A stretch of 64,000 bases of DNA from Lachnospiraceae bacterium MD329 (GTDB lineage: Bacteria; Bacillota; Clostridia; UBA1381): positions 28,840 through 92,839 of the forward strand of contig VIQV01000007.1 in assembly GCA_010206265.1 (NCBI GenBank), written 5' to 3'. Position 1 is the first letter of the stretch. Each line of letters opens with the position of its first letter. A program made the position numbers and the translations under genes. The notes under the pieces are model-generated. The model was given only the letters and a program-made list of their open reading frames with translations. It had not been told where the DNA came from and did no database searches. This document shows, piece after piece, positions 1-8,409 of this stretch.

Positions 1-448
1 TCATCATCCACAATTTAAGCAATATTGAGAATGACAGCACTCCAACACTCAGCCACGAAAATTCAACCACAGTCGGGTGTATGATTTTCATTACACTGTT
101 TCGTAAAAGCTCCGCGCCTATTACCATAATAATAAATGCCACCATAAGTCCGGCAAGGTATTCATATCTGCCGTGCCCGTATGGGTGTTCTTCGTCGGCA
201 GGACGGCAGGCGAGTTTAAACCCGAACAGGCTTATTATACTTGACGACGCGTCCGAAAGATTGTTTACAGCGTCTGCAGTTATGGATACAGAGCCAGAGA
301 ATAAGCCTGCTGTTATTTTGGCTGTAAATAGTATCATATTGCAGAATATACCGACAGTACCTGCAAGTTTGCCGTATGCGGCGCGTGATTCGGGAGAGGC
401 AGGATTGTTGTTTTTTTGTATAAATCTATTTATAAGGAAATTAGTCAT
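1..448 (-). CDS. Cation diffusion facilitator (CDF) transporter, N-terminal part
   Basis: This gene begins at an ATG (446-448 on the minus strand) behind an AGGAGG site and runs off the window edge, so only about 149 N-terminal residues are present. The translation has the CDF signature SVSITADAVNNLSDASSSI followed by HPYGHGRYEY, plus hydrophobic helices around residues 27-47 and 80-100. CDF proteins are inner-membrane proton antiporters that export Zn, Mn, Fe or Co. The metal cannot be told from this part. It is divergent from purE, and the plus-strand reading frame over the same bases is a shadow. Confidence 0.88.
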   Translation of the reverse strand, partial: MTNFLINRFIQKNNNPASPESRAAYGKLAGTVGIFCNMILFTAKITAGLFSGSVSITADAVNNLSDASSSIISLFGFKLACRPADEEHPYGHGRYEYLAGLMVAFIIMVIGAELLRNSVMKIIHPTVVEFSWLSVGVLSFSILLKLWMM

Positions 449-488
449 TAATCTTCCTCCTATTTTGTTTCATTTATATATAATATGT

Positions 489-517
489 ATTCTACCATAT
501 ATTTTTACAAACTGCAA
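489..517 (-). promoter_or_regulatory. Promoter for the CDF gene
   Basis: TTGCAG, a 17-base spacer and TAGAAT, read on the minus strand, lie about 40 bases upstream of the CDF start codon. Confidence 0.5.
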
Positions 518-558
518 TGATTTATCTTTGTGTTTTATGTAACAGAGTCTAATATATA

Positions 559-587
559 TTGACATTGCAGGTTATTTTTGATAAGAT
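559..587 (+). promoter_or_regulatory. Promoter of the purE cluster
   Basis: TTGACA (559-564), a 17-base spacer and TAAGAT (582-587) give a near-consensus housekeeping promoter about 45 bases before purE. I see no purine-riboswitch aptamer in the short leader. Confidence 0.72.
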
Positions 588-637
588 TAGAATGTGAAAT
601 TATGAGATTTTATAAAGGAAGGTTATGGTGATTTTTT

Positions 638-1138
638 ATGAATAAACCAAAGGTTGCGCTGATTATGGGCAGTGACTCGGATTTTGAAAAGCTTAAGGGC
701 TGTGTTGCAAAGTTAAAGGAATTTAAAATTGAAACAGATGTAAATGTGATTTCCGCTCACAGAACACCCGACAAGGCGGCGGAATTTGCGAAAAATGCAG
801 AAAATAACGGTATTGAGGTTATAATCTGCGCGGCAGGTATGGCGGCACACCTTGGAGGAGTTATTGCGGCTCATACAATTGTACCTGTAATCGGTATACC
901 GATTAAGTCAACTCTTGACGGTATGGACGCGCTTTTGGCTACGGTGCAGATGCCTCCGGGAATACCTGTTGCAACGGTAGGTATAGATAACGGCACAAAC
1001 GCTGCAATTCTGGCGGCGCAGATTTTGTCGGTTAAATATGATTATCTTAAAGACGCGCTGAAAGCCGCAAAGGTGAAAATGGTCGAGGGCGTAGAAAAGA
1101 AAAATGAGAAAGTAAAGCAGATTGCTGCTGAAATGTAA
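638..1138 (+). CDS. purE: N5-carboxyaminoimidazole ribonucleotide mutase PurE
   Basis: Class I PurE interconverts N5-CAIR and CAIR in de novo purine synthesis in the cytoplasm. At 166 residues it has the usual length. The phosphate-binding GSDSD (11-15), SAHRTPD (39-45) and the AAHLGGV segment near 69-75 are all present. The start at 638 follows an in-frame stop. The nearest strong Shine-Dalgarno (AAAGGAAGG, 614-622) is 15 bases away, so the closer GGTG may be used instead. It heads the purine cluster. No purK is seen in this window. Confidence 0.97.
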   Translation: MNKPKVALIMGSDSDFEKLKGCVAKLKEFKIETDVNVISAHRTPDKAAEFAKNAENNGIEVIICAAGMAAHLGGVIAAHTIVPVIGIPIKSTLDGMDALLATVQMPPGIPVATVGIDNGTNAAILAAQILSVKYDYLKDALKAAKVKMVEGVEKKNEKVKQIAAEM

Positions 1139-1177
1139 AGGGAAAATTATCGACAACTCATACACTGGAGGAACAAA

Positions 1178-1690
1178 ATGAAAAACAAGGTGTTATCACA
1201 ATGGCTAATACTTGTCGGTATAATACTAATATTTATGTTTTTAATTATAAGTATATATTTGATTCTCAATACGACATATTTACAAAGAGAATTTAATATC
1301 AATCCTAAAAATTTTATAGTCATTGATAAAAATGATACACACGGCGGATTTCACGGTGACGGTACATATCATATTGCATTGGATTGTTCAAAAAAAAAAG
1401 AAAAAGTTTTAAAAATTGTTAATGAATGGTCTGAATTACCACTATCAGAAAATTTGCAATTAATTATGTATGGTGGTGAAAAAGATGGTATGACTTATGG
1501 ATATAACATTGCTAAAGAAACAAATATACCGATAATTGCTAACGGATATTATTGTTTTTTAGACCGACATTCCGATACTGTTGATAAATACAGTGATATT
1601 GATTTGTTTGACAGATATTCATATAACTTTAGTTTGGCAATATATGATACGGATACAGATATTTTATATTATATAAGACAAGATACATAA
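1178..1690 (+). CDS. Membrane-anchored hypothetical protein
   Basis: I do not recognise a named family. The 170-residue product has one N-terminal membrane helix (about residues 10-32) and an outward-facing domain of about 135 residues with a GGFHGDGTYHIALDC segment. A good ribosome site (GGAGG) precedes the ATG. The gene is clearly more AT-rich than purE and purM on either side, which suggests a late insertion into the purine cluster. A second small membrane orphan sits after purD. Confidence 0.7.
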   Translation: MKNKVLSQWLILVGIILIFMFLIISIYLILNTTYLQREFNINPKNFIVIDKNDTHGGFHGDGTYHIALDCSKKKEKVLKIVNEWSELPLSENLQLIMYGGEKDGMTYGYNIAKETNIPIIANGYYCFLDRHSDTVDKYSDIDLFDRYSYNFSLAIYDTDTDILYYIRQDT

Positions 1691-1736
1691 AATTTTTTAT
1701 ATAAACAATGAAACTAATTAAAAAGGAGATACAACT

Positions 1737-2801
1737 ATGAGTGAAAATGCATACAAAAAAGCCGGCGTAGACGTTGAGGCAGGCTACGAATCGGTAAGAC
1801 TAATCAAGGACGACGTTAAGAAAACGGCAATTGAGGGAGTATTGGGCGGAATAGGCGGTTTCGGCGGTCTGTTTGAACTGCCGAAGGGCTATGAAAATCC
1901 TGTTCTTGTTTCGGGTACTGACGGTGTCGGAACAAAAATCAAAATTGCATTTTTAATGGACAAGCACGATACAATCGGTCAGGACTGCGTTGCAATGTGT
2001 GTAAACGACATTGCCTGTTCGGGCGCAAAACCGCTTTTCTTCCTTGACTATCTTGCAATAGGAAAGAATGTTCCGGAAAAGGTAGCAAAAATCGTAAAGG
2101 GTGTTGCTGACGGCTGTGTTAAGGCAGGCTGTGCGCTTGTAGGCGGTGAAACGGCGGAACATCCTGACCTTATGCCTGAGGATGAGTATGATTTAGGTGG
2201 TTTCAGTGTTGGTATTGTTGAAAAAAGTAAAATTACTGACGGTGAAAAAGCGTCTGAGGGTAACGTGCTTATCGGTATTGCGTCAAGCGGTGTTCATTCA
2301 AACGGGTATTCACTTGTGAGAAATGTTTTCGGTCTTAACAAAAGCGATAGAAAAGCTACAAAGATTCTTAATACATATTCGGACGAACTCGGAAAGACAA
2401 TTGGTGAGGAGCTTTTAACTCCGACAAGAATTTATGTAAAACCATTGTTAAAGCTTATTGACGAGGTTGGTATTAACACCGTTTCTCATATTACGGGCGG
2501 AGGCTTTATTGAGAATGTTCCGCGTATGCTGCCTGACGGTTTAAAGGCGGTTATCACAAAAGGCAGTTGGGAAATTCTGCCGATATTCGGTTTAATGCAG
2601 AAAAAAGCGAATATTCCTGAAAGAGATATGTATAATACCTTTAATATGGGCTTAGGTATGGTTGTGGCGGTTGACGCTGATAAAGCGGATACGGCTGTTA
2701 AATGCCTTGAAGAGGCAGGCGAAAAAGCATATATTATCGGAACGCTTGAAAAAGGTGAAAAAGGTGTTGAGATAATCACAGAAAACGGAGTGATTAAATA
2801 A
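1737..2801 (+). CDS. purM: Phosphoribosylformylglycinamidine cyclo-ligase PurM (AIR synthetase)
   Basis: PurM uses ATP to close the imidazole ring of FGAM, giving AIR. The 354-residue length is normal. The ATP/substrate motif GTDGVGTK (60-67) and later [11 protein letters not shown] are present. The start follows an AAAAAGGAG site. The stop codon overlaps the purN start by one base (TAATG), so the two genes are translationally coupled. Confidence 0.97.
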   Translation: MSENAYKKAGVDVEAGYESVRLIKDDVKKTAIEGVLGGIGGFGGLFELPKGYENPVLVSGTDGVGTKIKIAFLMDKHDTIGQDCVAMCVNDIACSGAKPLFFLDYLAIGKNVPEKVAKIVKGVADGCVKAGCALVGGETAEHPDLMPEDEYDLGGFSVGIVEKSKITDGEKASEGNVLIGIASSGVHSNGYSLVRNVFGLNKSDRKATKILNTYSDELGKTIGEELLTPTRIYVKPLLKLIDEVGINTVSHITGGGFIENVPRMLPDGLKAVITKGSWEILPIFGLMQKKANIPERDMYNTFNMGLGMVVAVDADKADTAVKCLEEAGEKAYIIGTLEKGEKGVEIITENGVIK

Positions 2802-3394
2802 TGAAAAATATCGGAGTTTTGATTTCGGGCGGCGGTACGAATTTACAGGCGCTTATCGACGCGCAGGGAAATGTTTTGAAGTCGGGCAGAATTGTGTGCG
2901 TGTGCTCCAATAATGCAGACGCTTATGGACTTGAACGCGCGAAAAAAGCAGGTATACCGACTAAAGTTATACGCAAAAAGGCTGACTGCGGCGGTGACGG
3001 CGATGAATTTAGCCGCCGTATTTGTGAATATATGAAAGAAATGCAGGTGGACATTATTGTTCTTGCAGGATTTATGGCAATTTTCGGCGGTGAACTGTTA
3101 AAGGAATACGCGGACAGAATTATAAATATTCATCCGTCGCTTATACCGTCGTTTTGTGGTGAGGGTATGTACGGACTGCACCCCCACGAGGCGGCGCTTA
3201 AGTATGGCGTGAAGGTCACTGGCGCGACAGTGCATTTAGTGAACGATGTCGTGGACGGCGGTAAGATTTTAATGCAGAAAGCCGTGTATATAGAGGACGG
3301 CGACACGCCTGAAATTTTGCAGAAACGTGTTATGGAACAGGCGGAATGGAAGATATTACCGCAAGCGGTGGAGATGATTTGTAAAGGAGAATAA
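2801..3394 (+). CDS. purN: Phosphoribosylglycinamide formyltransferase PurN
   Basis: PurN transfers a formyl group from 10-formyl-THF to GAR. The 197-residue protein has the N-terminal SGGGTNLQAL phosphate loop, the catalytic INIHPSLIPSF segment (109-118) and the downstream VNDVVDGG region that carries the catalytic Asp. It overlaps purM and is followed after two bases by purO, so the three are one translational block. Confidence 0.96.
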   Translation: MKNIGVLISGGGTNLQALIDAQGNVLKSGRIVCVCSNNADAYGLERAKKAGIPTKVIRKKADCGGDGDEFSRRICEYMKEMQVDIIVLAGFMAIFGGELLKEYADRIINIHPSLIPSFCGEGMYGLHPHEAALKYGVKVTGATVHLVNDVVDGGKILMQKAVYIEDGDTPEILQKRVMEQAEWKILPQAVEMICKGE

Positions 3395-3396
3395 AT

Positions 3397-4110
3397 ATGA
3401 AAAAAATTGACATTTACGAGGAATTAAAAAATAACGCATATCCCGGACGTGGAATTGTTATCGGAAAGAGCGCAGACGGAAAGAGCGCGGTAACGGCATA
3501 TTTCATTATGGGCAGGTCGGTAAACAGCCGTAACCGAGTGTTTGTCGAGGACGGTGACGGTATACGCACACAAGCGTTTGACCCGTCAAAATTATCCGAC
3601 CCGCATTTAATTATTTATGCGCCTGTCAGAGTTCTCGGCAACAAGACAATTGTAACAAACGGCGACCAGACAGATACAATTTATGAGCTGATGAATCAGC
3701 AGATGACATTTGAGCAGTCACTCCGCACACGTGAATTTGAAGATGACGCTCCGAACTTTACACCAAGAATTTCAGGTATTATAAAGACTGATAACGGTAA
3801 GATGAATTATGCAATGTCAATTTTAAAGAGCGCGAACGGCAACCCCGATTCTTGTCAGCGTTACACATTTTCATATAAGAATCCGATTGACGGCGAGGGT
3901 CATTTTATCCATACATATATGGGCGACGGAAATCCGTTGCCGTCGTTTGAGGGCGAACCGAAACTTGTCGGTATTCCGAATGATATTGACGAGTTTACAA
4001 ACGGACTCTGGAACGCTCTTAACGAGGACAATAAAGTGTCACTGTTTGTAAGATTTATTGATTTGGAAACAGGCGAAACGAAGTCAAAAATTGTGAATAA
4101 GAATATATAA
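3397..4110 (+). CDS. purO: IMP cyclohydrolase, archaeal PurO type
   Basis: The 237-residue product matches the PurO-like IMP cyclohydrolase family (Pfam IMP_cyclohyd) rather than the N-terminal MGS-like domain of bifunctional PurH. It has YPGRGIVIG near 15-23 and MGRSVNSRNR near 38-47, the nucleotide-binding segments of this family. It should close FAICAR to IMP, the last step of the pathway. It sits directly before the stand-alone AICAR transformylase, and together they replace PurH. The ribosome site is AAAGGAG. Confidence 0.88.
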   Translation: MKKIDIYEELKNNAYPGRGIVIGKSADGKSAVTAYFIMGRSVNSRNRVFVEDGDGIRTQAFDPSKLSDPHLIIYAPVRVLGNKTIVTNGDQTDTIYELMNQQMTFEQSLRTREFEDDAPNFTPRISGIIKTDNGKMNYAMSILKSANGNPDSCQRYTFSYKNPIDGEGHFIHTYMGDGNPLPSFEGEPKLVGIPNDIDEFTNGLWNALNEDNKVSLFVRFIDLETGETKSKIVNKNI

Positions 4111-4127
4111 GAAAGGGACGATAAATA

Positions 4128-5300
4128 ATGAATGAAATGCAATTAAAATACGGCTGTAACCCGAATCAAAAGCCGTCAAGAGTATTTATGGAAAACGGAG
4201 ATTTACCGTTTGAGGTGATTTGCGGAAAGCCGGGTTATATCAATCTTTTAGACGCGCTTAACGGTTGGCAGTTGGTGAAGGAGCTGAAAAAGGCTACGGG
4301 ACTTCCTGCGGCAACCTCATTTAAACACGTATCGCCTGCGGGTGCGGCGGTTGGTCTGCCTCTTTCGGATACGCTTAAAAAGATTTATTTTGTAGACGAC
4401 GTCGAGCTTACACCGCTTGCAAACGCATATGCGCGCGCAAGAGGCGCGGACAGAATGTCATCATTCGGTGATTTTATCGCTCTTTCGGATGAGTGTGACA
4501 AGGCAACGGCACTTTTAATAAAAAAAGAAGTTTCCGACGGAGTAATCGCGCCTTCTTACAGTGATGAGGCGCTGGAAATTCTGAAAGCTAAGAAAAACGG
4601 CAACTACAACGTTATTAAGATTGGTGAAAATTACATTCCTGCTGAAATTGAGCGTAAGCAGGTATTTGGTGTGACATTTGAGCAAGGCAGAAATGAGCTT
4701 GATATAAATGATGAATTATTGTCAAATGTTGTTACCGACAATAAAGCGCTTAGTGAAACTGCAAAGCGTGACCTTAAAATTGCGCTTATTACGCTTAAAT
4801 ACACGCAGTCAAATTCAGTATGCTATGTTAAGGACGGACAGGCTATCGGTATTGGCGCAGGTCAGCAGTCACGTATTCACTGTACGCGTCTTGCAGGCAA
4901 CAAGGCTGATATTTGGTGGCTAAGACAGGCGCCGCAGGTTTTGGGTCTTCAATTTGTGGACGGCATTAAGCGCGCCGACCGTGACAATGCGATTGATGTA
5001 TATATATCGGACGAGTATATGGACGTGCTTGCAGATGGTGTATGGGAAAAGACGTTTAAAGTAAAGCCGCCTGTATTCACAAAGGAAGAGCAGAGAGAAT
5101 GGCTGAATAAAAATACTGATGTTGCTCTTGGCTCGGACGCATTTTTCCCGTTCGGCGATAATATTGAACGCGCAAAGAAGTCCGGTGTCACAGTTATCGC
5201 ACAGCCGGGCGGTTCAATCAGGGACGATAATGTAATTGAAACCTGCAACAAATATAATATGGCAATGAGTTTTACAGGCATACGCTTGTTCCATCACTGA
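4128..5300 (+). CDS. purV: AICAR formyltransferase, stand-alone (PurH C-terminal domain homologue)
   Basis: This 390-residue protein corresponds to the AICAR transformylase half of PurH and lacks the IMP cyclohydrolase half. The catalytic Lys-His pair lies in SFKHVSPAG (K66, H67). It converts AICAR plus 10-formyl-THF to FAICAR, which the adjacent PurO can cyclise. The name purV has been used for such single-domain proteins, and automated annotation may call it purH. Its stop overlaps the start of the next small gene (TGATG). Confidence 0.92.
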   Translation: MNEMQLKYGCNPNQKPSRVFMENGDLPFEVICGKPGYINLLDALNGWQLVKELKKATGLPAATSFKHVSPAGAAVGLPLSDTLKKIYFVDDVELTPLANAYARARGADRMSSFGDFIALSDECDKATALLIKKEVSDGVIAPSYSDEALEILKAKKNGNYNVIKIGENYIPAEIERKQVFGVTFEQGRNELDINDELLSNVVTDNKALSETAKRDLKIALITLKYTQSNSVCYVKDGQAIGIGAGQQSRIHCTRLAGNKADIWWLRQAPQVLGLQFVDGIKRADRDNAIDVYISDEYMDVLADGVWEKTFKVKPPVFTKEEQREWLNKNTDVALGSDAFFPFGDNIERAKKSGVTVIAQPGGSIRDDNVIETCNKYNMAMSFTGIRLFHH

Positions 5301-5428
5301 TGAAAAAGAAGGAGTGTCCGTGTACGCGTAACTGCCGCTATCACGGAAAATGTGAAGAATGTATTGAACAGCATAAAACCAAGAAGTATTTACCTGCCTG
5401 CAAGCATAAAAATAAAAAAGGAGAATAA
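5300..5428 (+). CDS. Small cysteine-rich protein (42 aa)
   Basis: An ATG overlapping the AICAR transformylase stop opens a 42-codon frame with the spacing CPCxxxxCxxHGxCxxC, then a His and a C-terminal LPAC. Five or six Cys and two His in so short a chain suggest a zinc-binding knuckle. I recall similar short proteins in Clostridia but cannot name a function. It ends just before the next gene, inside its AAAAAGGAG site. The one-base overlap and the Cys pattern support a real gene. Confidence 0.7.
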   Translation: MKKKECPCTRNCRYHGKCEECIEQHKTKKYLPACKHKNKKGE

Positions 5429-5431
5429 AAT

Positions 5432-5644
5432 ATGCCTTATATTACAGTTGAGGGTGGAAATCTGTCAGATAAACAAAAAGAAATGCTTATTAAGCGTCTT
5501 ACAGAGGTTTCTTCAGAAATAATGAACATTCCTCCTGAATTTTTTATCACAACAATAAAGGAATTGCCTGATAAAAATATTGGTATTGGCGGTAAAACTA
5601 TAGACGTTGTAAAAGATGAATATTTGAAGAGGAATACTAAATGA
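5432..5644 (+). CDS. 4-oxalocrotonate tautomerase family protein
   Basis: The 70-residue protein starts Met-Pro-Tyr, leaving the catalytic N-terminal Pro of the tautomerase superfamily after Met removal. It has the typical beta-alpha-beta layout and an IGIGGK segment near 46-51. Substrate is unknown. Such proteins act on 2-hydroxydienoates or other enols as hexamers. The stop overlaps the next start (ATGA-type overlap), so it is co-translated with the GNAT gene. Confidence 0.85.
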   Translation: MPYITVEGGNLSDKQKEMLIKRLTEVSSEIMNIPPEFFITTIKELPDKNIGIGGKTIDVVKDEYLKRNTK

Positions 5645-6159
5645 AGAAAATACTTGAAACCGAACGCCTGATTTTACGGGAAATGACGCAGGACGACTAC
5701 GGTGATTTATGCGAAATTTTGCAGGACAAAGAAACTATGTACGCATATGAACACGCATTTTCAGCTGACGAAGCGCAGGCGTGGTTAGAAAAGCAAATAA
5801 GCCGTTATAAAAATGATGGTTTTGGTTTATGGGCTGTTATCCTAAAAACAAGCGGTGAGTTTGTAGGTCAGTGCGGAATTACGCGGCAGGATATAGAAGG
5901 CAACACAGTTCCTGAAATAGGGTATCTGTTAAAGCGTAAGCATTGGCATAACGGATATGCGTCGGAGGCGGCGCAGGGCTGTAAACAGTATGCGTTTGAG
6001 ACGCTTGGTTTTAATAAGGTTTATTCGATTATCCGCGATAATAATTACGCGTCGCAGAGAGTTGCGGAGCGTAACGGAATGAAAGCAGTAAAAACATTTA
6101 TAAAGCATTATTATGGTATGGATATGCCGCACATAGTGTATTGTGCAGACAAAAAATAA
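5641..6159 (+). CDS. GNAT-family N-acetyltransferase (RimJ/RimL-like)
   Basis: The 172-residue sequence begins ILETERLILREMTQDD and contains the acyl-CoA-binding stretch GYLLKRKHWHNGYASEA and the later N-YASQRVAERNGM helix, typical of the RimJ/RimL/Acetyltransf_3 group. It acetylates an N-terminus or small amine using acetyl-CoA. The substrate is not predictable. It sits four bases into the tautomerase gene and precedes the yjdF riboswitch. Confidence 0.88.
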   Translation: MKKILETERLILREMTQDDYGDLCEILQDKETMYAYEHAFSADEAQAWLEKQISRYKNDGFGLWAVILKTSGEFVGQCGITRQDIEGNTVPEIGYLLKRKHWHNGYASEAAQGCKQYAFETLGFNKVYSIIRDNNYASQRVAERNGMKAVKTFIKHYYGMDMPHIVYCADKK

Positions 6160-6167
6160 TGAATAAA

Positions 6168-6256
6168 ACAAGGATAAAAACACAGCTCCGGTTGGTAGTC
6201 CGGACGCGGTAAAAGCCGTCAGTAACCTGCCCCCTCTCGGGTTGTCCGTTCCTTGT
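6168..6256 (+). promoter_or_regulatory. Probable yjdF-motif riboswitch
   Basis: This 89-base leader is closed by ACAAGGA (6168-6174) pairing with TCCTTGT (6250-6256). Inside it I can fold a CCGG/CCGG hairpin, a GACgcGG/CCgTC arm and an AACC/GGTT hairpin. It ends 24 bases before a yjdF (DUF2992) gene. The yjdF motif RNA is known to sit directly upstream of such genes and to bind azaaromatic compounds, controlling translation. The assignment rests on this gene context plus the junction structure. I could not align it to the consensus. Confidence 0.7.
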
Positions 6257-6280
6257 ATGATAGTTTTAGGAGGGGATAAT

Positions 6281-6697
6281 ATGGATATAAAATCCAAATT
6301 TACAGTGTTTTTTGAGAACCCGTTTTGGGTTGGGATTTTTGAGGTTGAAAGCAGAAAATATTATGAATTTTGTAAAATTGTGTTTGGTTCTGAGCCAAAG
6401 GATTACGAGGTTTACGAATATCTGCTCCGTAATCATCACAGACTGAAATTCAACGGACAAAAACTGACTGAAAAATCAGCTGAGAAACATTTAAACCCGA
6501 AGCGTATGCAAAAGGAAATTAAAAAACAGCTTGAAAACAAAGGTGCGGGAACAAAATCACAGAAGGCACTAAAGGAAGCTTATGAGCAATCCAAAACAGA
6601 GCGGAAAACGATTTCAAAGGCTTTGTTTGAGGCGAAAAAAGAACGCAAATTTGAGATGAAACGGCAGAAAAAGAAAGAAAAACATAGAGGTCATTAG
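6281..6697 (+). CDS. yjdF: YjdF family protein (DUF2992)
   Basis: The 138-residue product begins with the family-typical KFTVFFENPFWVGIFE and ends in a long Lys/Glu/Arg-rich, probably coiled-coil tail (about 85-138). The start at 6281 follows AGGAGGGG. An in-frame upstream TTG lies inside the riboswitch and is unlikely. YjdF function is unresolved, and its riboswitch suggests a response to toxic aromatic heterocycles. Its place between purine genes is notable because purines are themselves azaaromatic. Confidence 0.85.
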   Translation: MDIKSKFTVFFENPFWVGIFEVESRKYYEFCKIVFGSEPKDYEVYEYLLRNHHRLKFNGQKLTEKSAEKHLNPKRMQKEIKKQLENKGAGTKSQKALKEAYEQSKTERKTISKALFEAKKERKFEMKRQKKKEKHRGH

Positions 6698-6709
6698 GAG
6701 GTTAGAATT

Positions 6710-7969
6710 ATGAAAGTTTTAGTTGTAGGCGGCGGCGGACGTGAACACGCTATTGTTTGGAAAATCGCTCAGTCACCGAAGGTTGAAAAGATTTACTGCG
6801 CGCCGGGTAACGGCGGAATTGCAGAGCTTGCCGAGTGCGTGGACATTGGCGCAACCGATATTGACGCGATGGTTAAATTCGCTAAGGAAAAGGCGGTTGA
6901 TTTAGTTATGGTCGCGCCTGATGACCCTCTTGTTTTAGGTATGGTTGACGCTATGGAAAAAGAAGGTATAAGCACTTTTGGTCCGCAAGCAAATGCGGCG
7001 GTCATTGAGGGAAGTAAGGCTTTTTCAAAGGAACTTATGAAAAAGTACAATATTCCAACGGCAGGTTATGAAGTGTTTACCGACAGTGAGGCGGCAATTG
7101 AGTATGTTAAAAACGGTACGTTCCCGACTGTTATTAAGGCTGATGGACTGGCTCTCGGCAAGGGCGTTATAATAGCGCAGAACTTTAAGGAGGCTGAGGA
7201 GGCAATCTGTGATATGATTGACGGCGGCAAGTTTGGAAAGAGCGGAAGCCGTGTTGTTATAGAGGAATTTCTTACAGGTCCCGAAGTCAGCGTTCTGGCA
7301 TTTACAGACGGAAAAACGGTTAAGCCTATGGTTTCGGCACAGGACCACAAGCGTGCATACGATAATGACGAAGGTTTAAACACCGGCGGTATGGGTACAT
7401 TCTCGCCGAGCCGTCTTTATGATGACGCAAAAGCGAAAGAATGTATGGAGAACATATTCCTTCCGACAATTAAAGCTATGACGGAGGAGGGCAGACCGTT
7501 TAAGGGTGTATTGTATTTTGGTCTTATGATGACTCCTAACGGTGTTAAGGTAATTGAATATAACTGTCGTTTTGGTGACCCCGAAACACAGGTTGTACTG
7601 CCGAGATTAAAGACTGACTTGGTTGAAATTATGGAGGCGGTTATTGACGAACGCCTTGATGAAATTGAAATTGAATGGGAAGATAACGCGGCGGTATGTG
7701 TTGTTATGGCGTCGGGCGGTTATCCTGTTGAATATAAAAAGGGATATGAGATTTTCGGACTTGATAATGTCGGCGATTTAACCGTATTCCACGCAGGAAC
7801 GGCATTAAAGGACGGTAAAATTGTTACAAACGGCGGGCGTGTGCTGGGTGTTACGGCAGTTGGTAAAGACCTTGACGAGGCAATTAAAAATGCATATGAT
7901 GGCGTAGGTAAAATTTCATTTAAGGACGAATTCCACAGAAGTGATATCGGAGTAAAGAAGTATAATTAA
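6710..7969 (+). CDS. purD: Phosphoribosylamine-glycine ligase PurD (GARS)
   Basis: PurD joins glycine to phosphoribosylamine with ATP. The 419-residue length is standard. VGGGGREHA opens the N-domain, and the ATP-grasp core follows (KADGLALGKGVI, NTGGMGTFSPS, EYNCRFGDPETQ). An AGGAGG ribosome site lies eight bases before the ATG. It is the last purine gene of the cluster. purF, purL, purC and purB are not in this window. Confidence 0.97.
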   Translation: MKVLVVGGGGREHAIVWKIAQSPKVEKIYCAPGNGGIAELAECVDIGATDIDAMVKFAKEKAVDLVMVAPDDPLVLGMVDAMEKEGISTFGPQANAAVIEGSKAFSKELMKKYNIPTAGYEVFTDSEAAIEYVKNGTFPTVIKADGLALGKGVIIAQNFKEAEEAICDMIDGGKFGKSGSRVVIEEFLTGPEVSVLAFTDGKTVKPMVSAQDHKRAYDNDEGLNTGGMGTFSPSRLYDDAKAKECMENIFLPTIKAMTEEGRPFKGVLYFGLMMTPNGVKVIEYNCRFGDPETQVVLPRLKTDLVEIMEAVIDERLDEIEIEWEDNAAVCVVMASGGYPVEYKKGYEIFGLDNVGDLTVFHAGTALKDGKIVTNGGRVLGVTAVGKDLDEAIKNAYDGVGKISFKDEFHRSDIGVKKYN

Positions 7970-7978
7970 AGAATAAAA

Positions 7979-8374
7979 ATGAGATTGATAAAATTAAAGA
8001 AAGTTATTTTAATATTCTTTTTGTTCTTTTTTATCTTTTTTATAGCAACAGAAGTGTGCATTATGAAATATCTTAAAGAATATGGATATGGAATAAAGGA
8101 ATTACCCAGAACGACAATGGTTTATTTTCATTTAAGCAAAGGGTTCACTGTTGGAGAGACTAACGGTGTTAGTACTTTTATTGGCAGACATAATTATATT
8201 TACGATAGAGTGTTTGAGAAAAAAGGGTATTATGAATACGATAGAATGGGATTAGCAGGCTACTATAAAAATGATGAATATAATTATAATTTTATTATTC
8301 ATTCTACTGATTATTGGTGTCACTGGTTTAGGATATATCAAATGAATAATTACTACACTATTGAAGAATTTTGA
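7979..8374 (+). CDS. Small membrane-anchored hypothetical protein
   Basis: I do not recognise the family. The 131-residue chain has a very hydrophobic Phe-rich helix (about 9-27) after a basic N-terminus, then a Tyr-rich extracytoplasmic domain. The ribosome site is weak. Base composition is AT-rich compared with purD and dCMP deaminase, as for the orphan after purE, which suggests both came in later. Confidence 0.6.
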   Translation: MRLIKLKKVILIFFLFFFIFFIATEVCIMKYLKEYGYGIKELPRTTMVYFHLSKGFTVGETNGVSTFIGRHNYIYDRVFEKKGYYEYDRMGLAGYYKNDEYNYNFIIHSTDYWCHWFRIYQMNNYYTIEEF

Positions 8375-8409
8375 CACAAATTACTATATAAGAACAGAAG
8401 GAGCGTACA

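Noticed and set aside
81..542. Plus-strand 153-codon frame at the window start
   Set aside because: It lies antisense to a clear CDF transporter gene on the minus strand whose motifs (ADAVNNLSDA, HPYGHGRYEY) are unmistakable.
449..637. Possible purine riboswitch before purE
   Set aside because: I could not find the conserved aptamer core. After the promoter only about 45 bases of leader remain, too short for aptamer plus expression platform.
625..645. Seven-codon frame overlapping the purE start
   Set aside because: ATG GTG ATT TTT TAT GAA TAA follows AAAGGAAGG by only two bases, too close for good initiation. It is noted as a coupling possibility but not supported.
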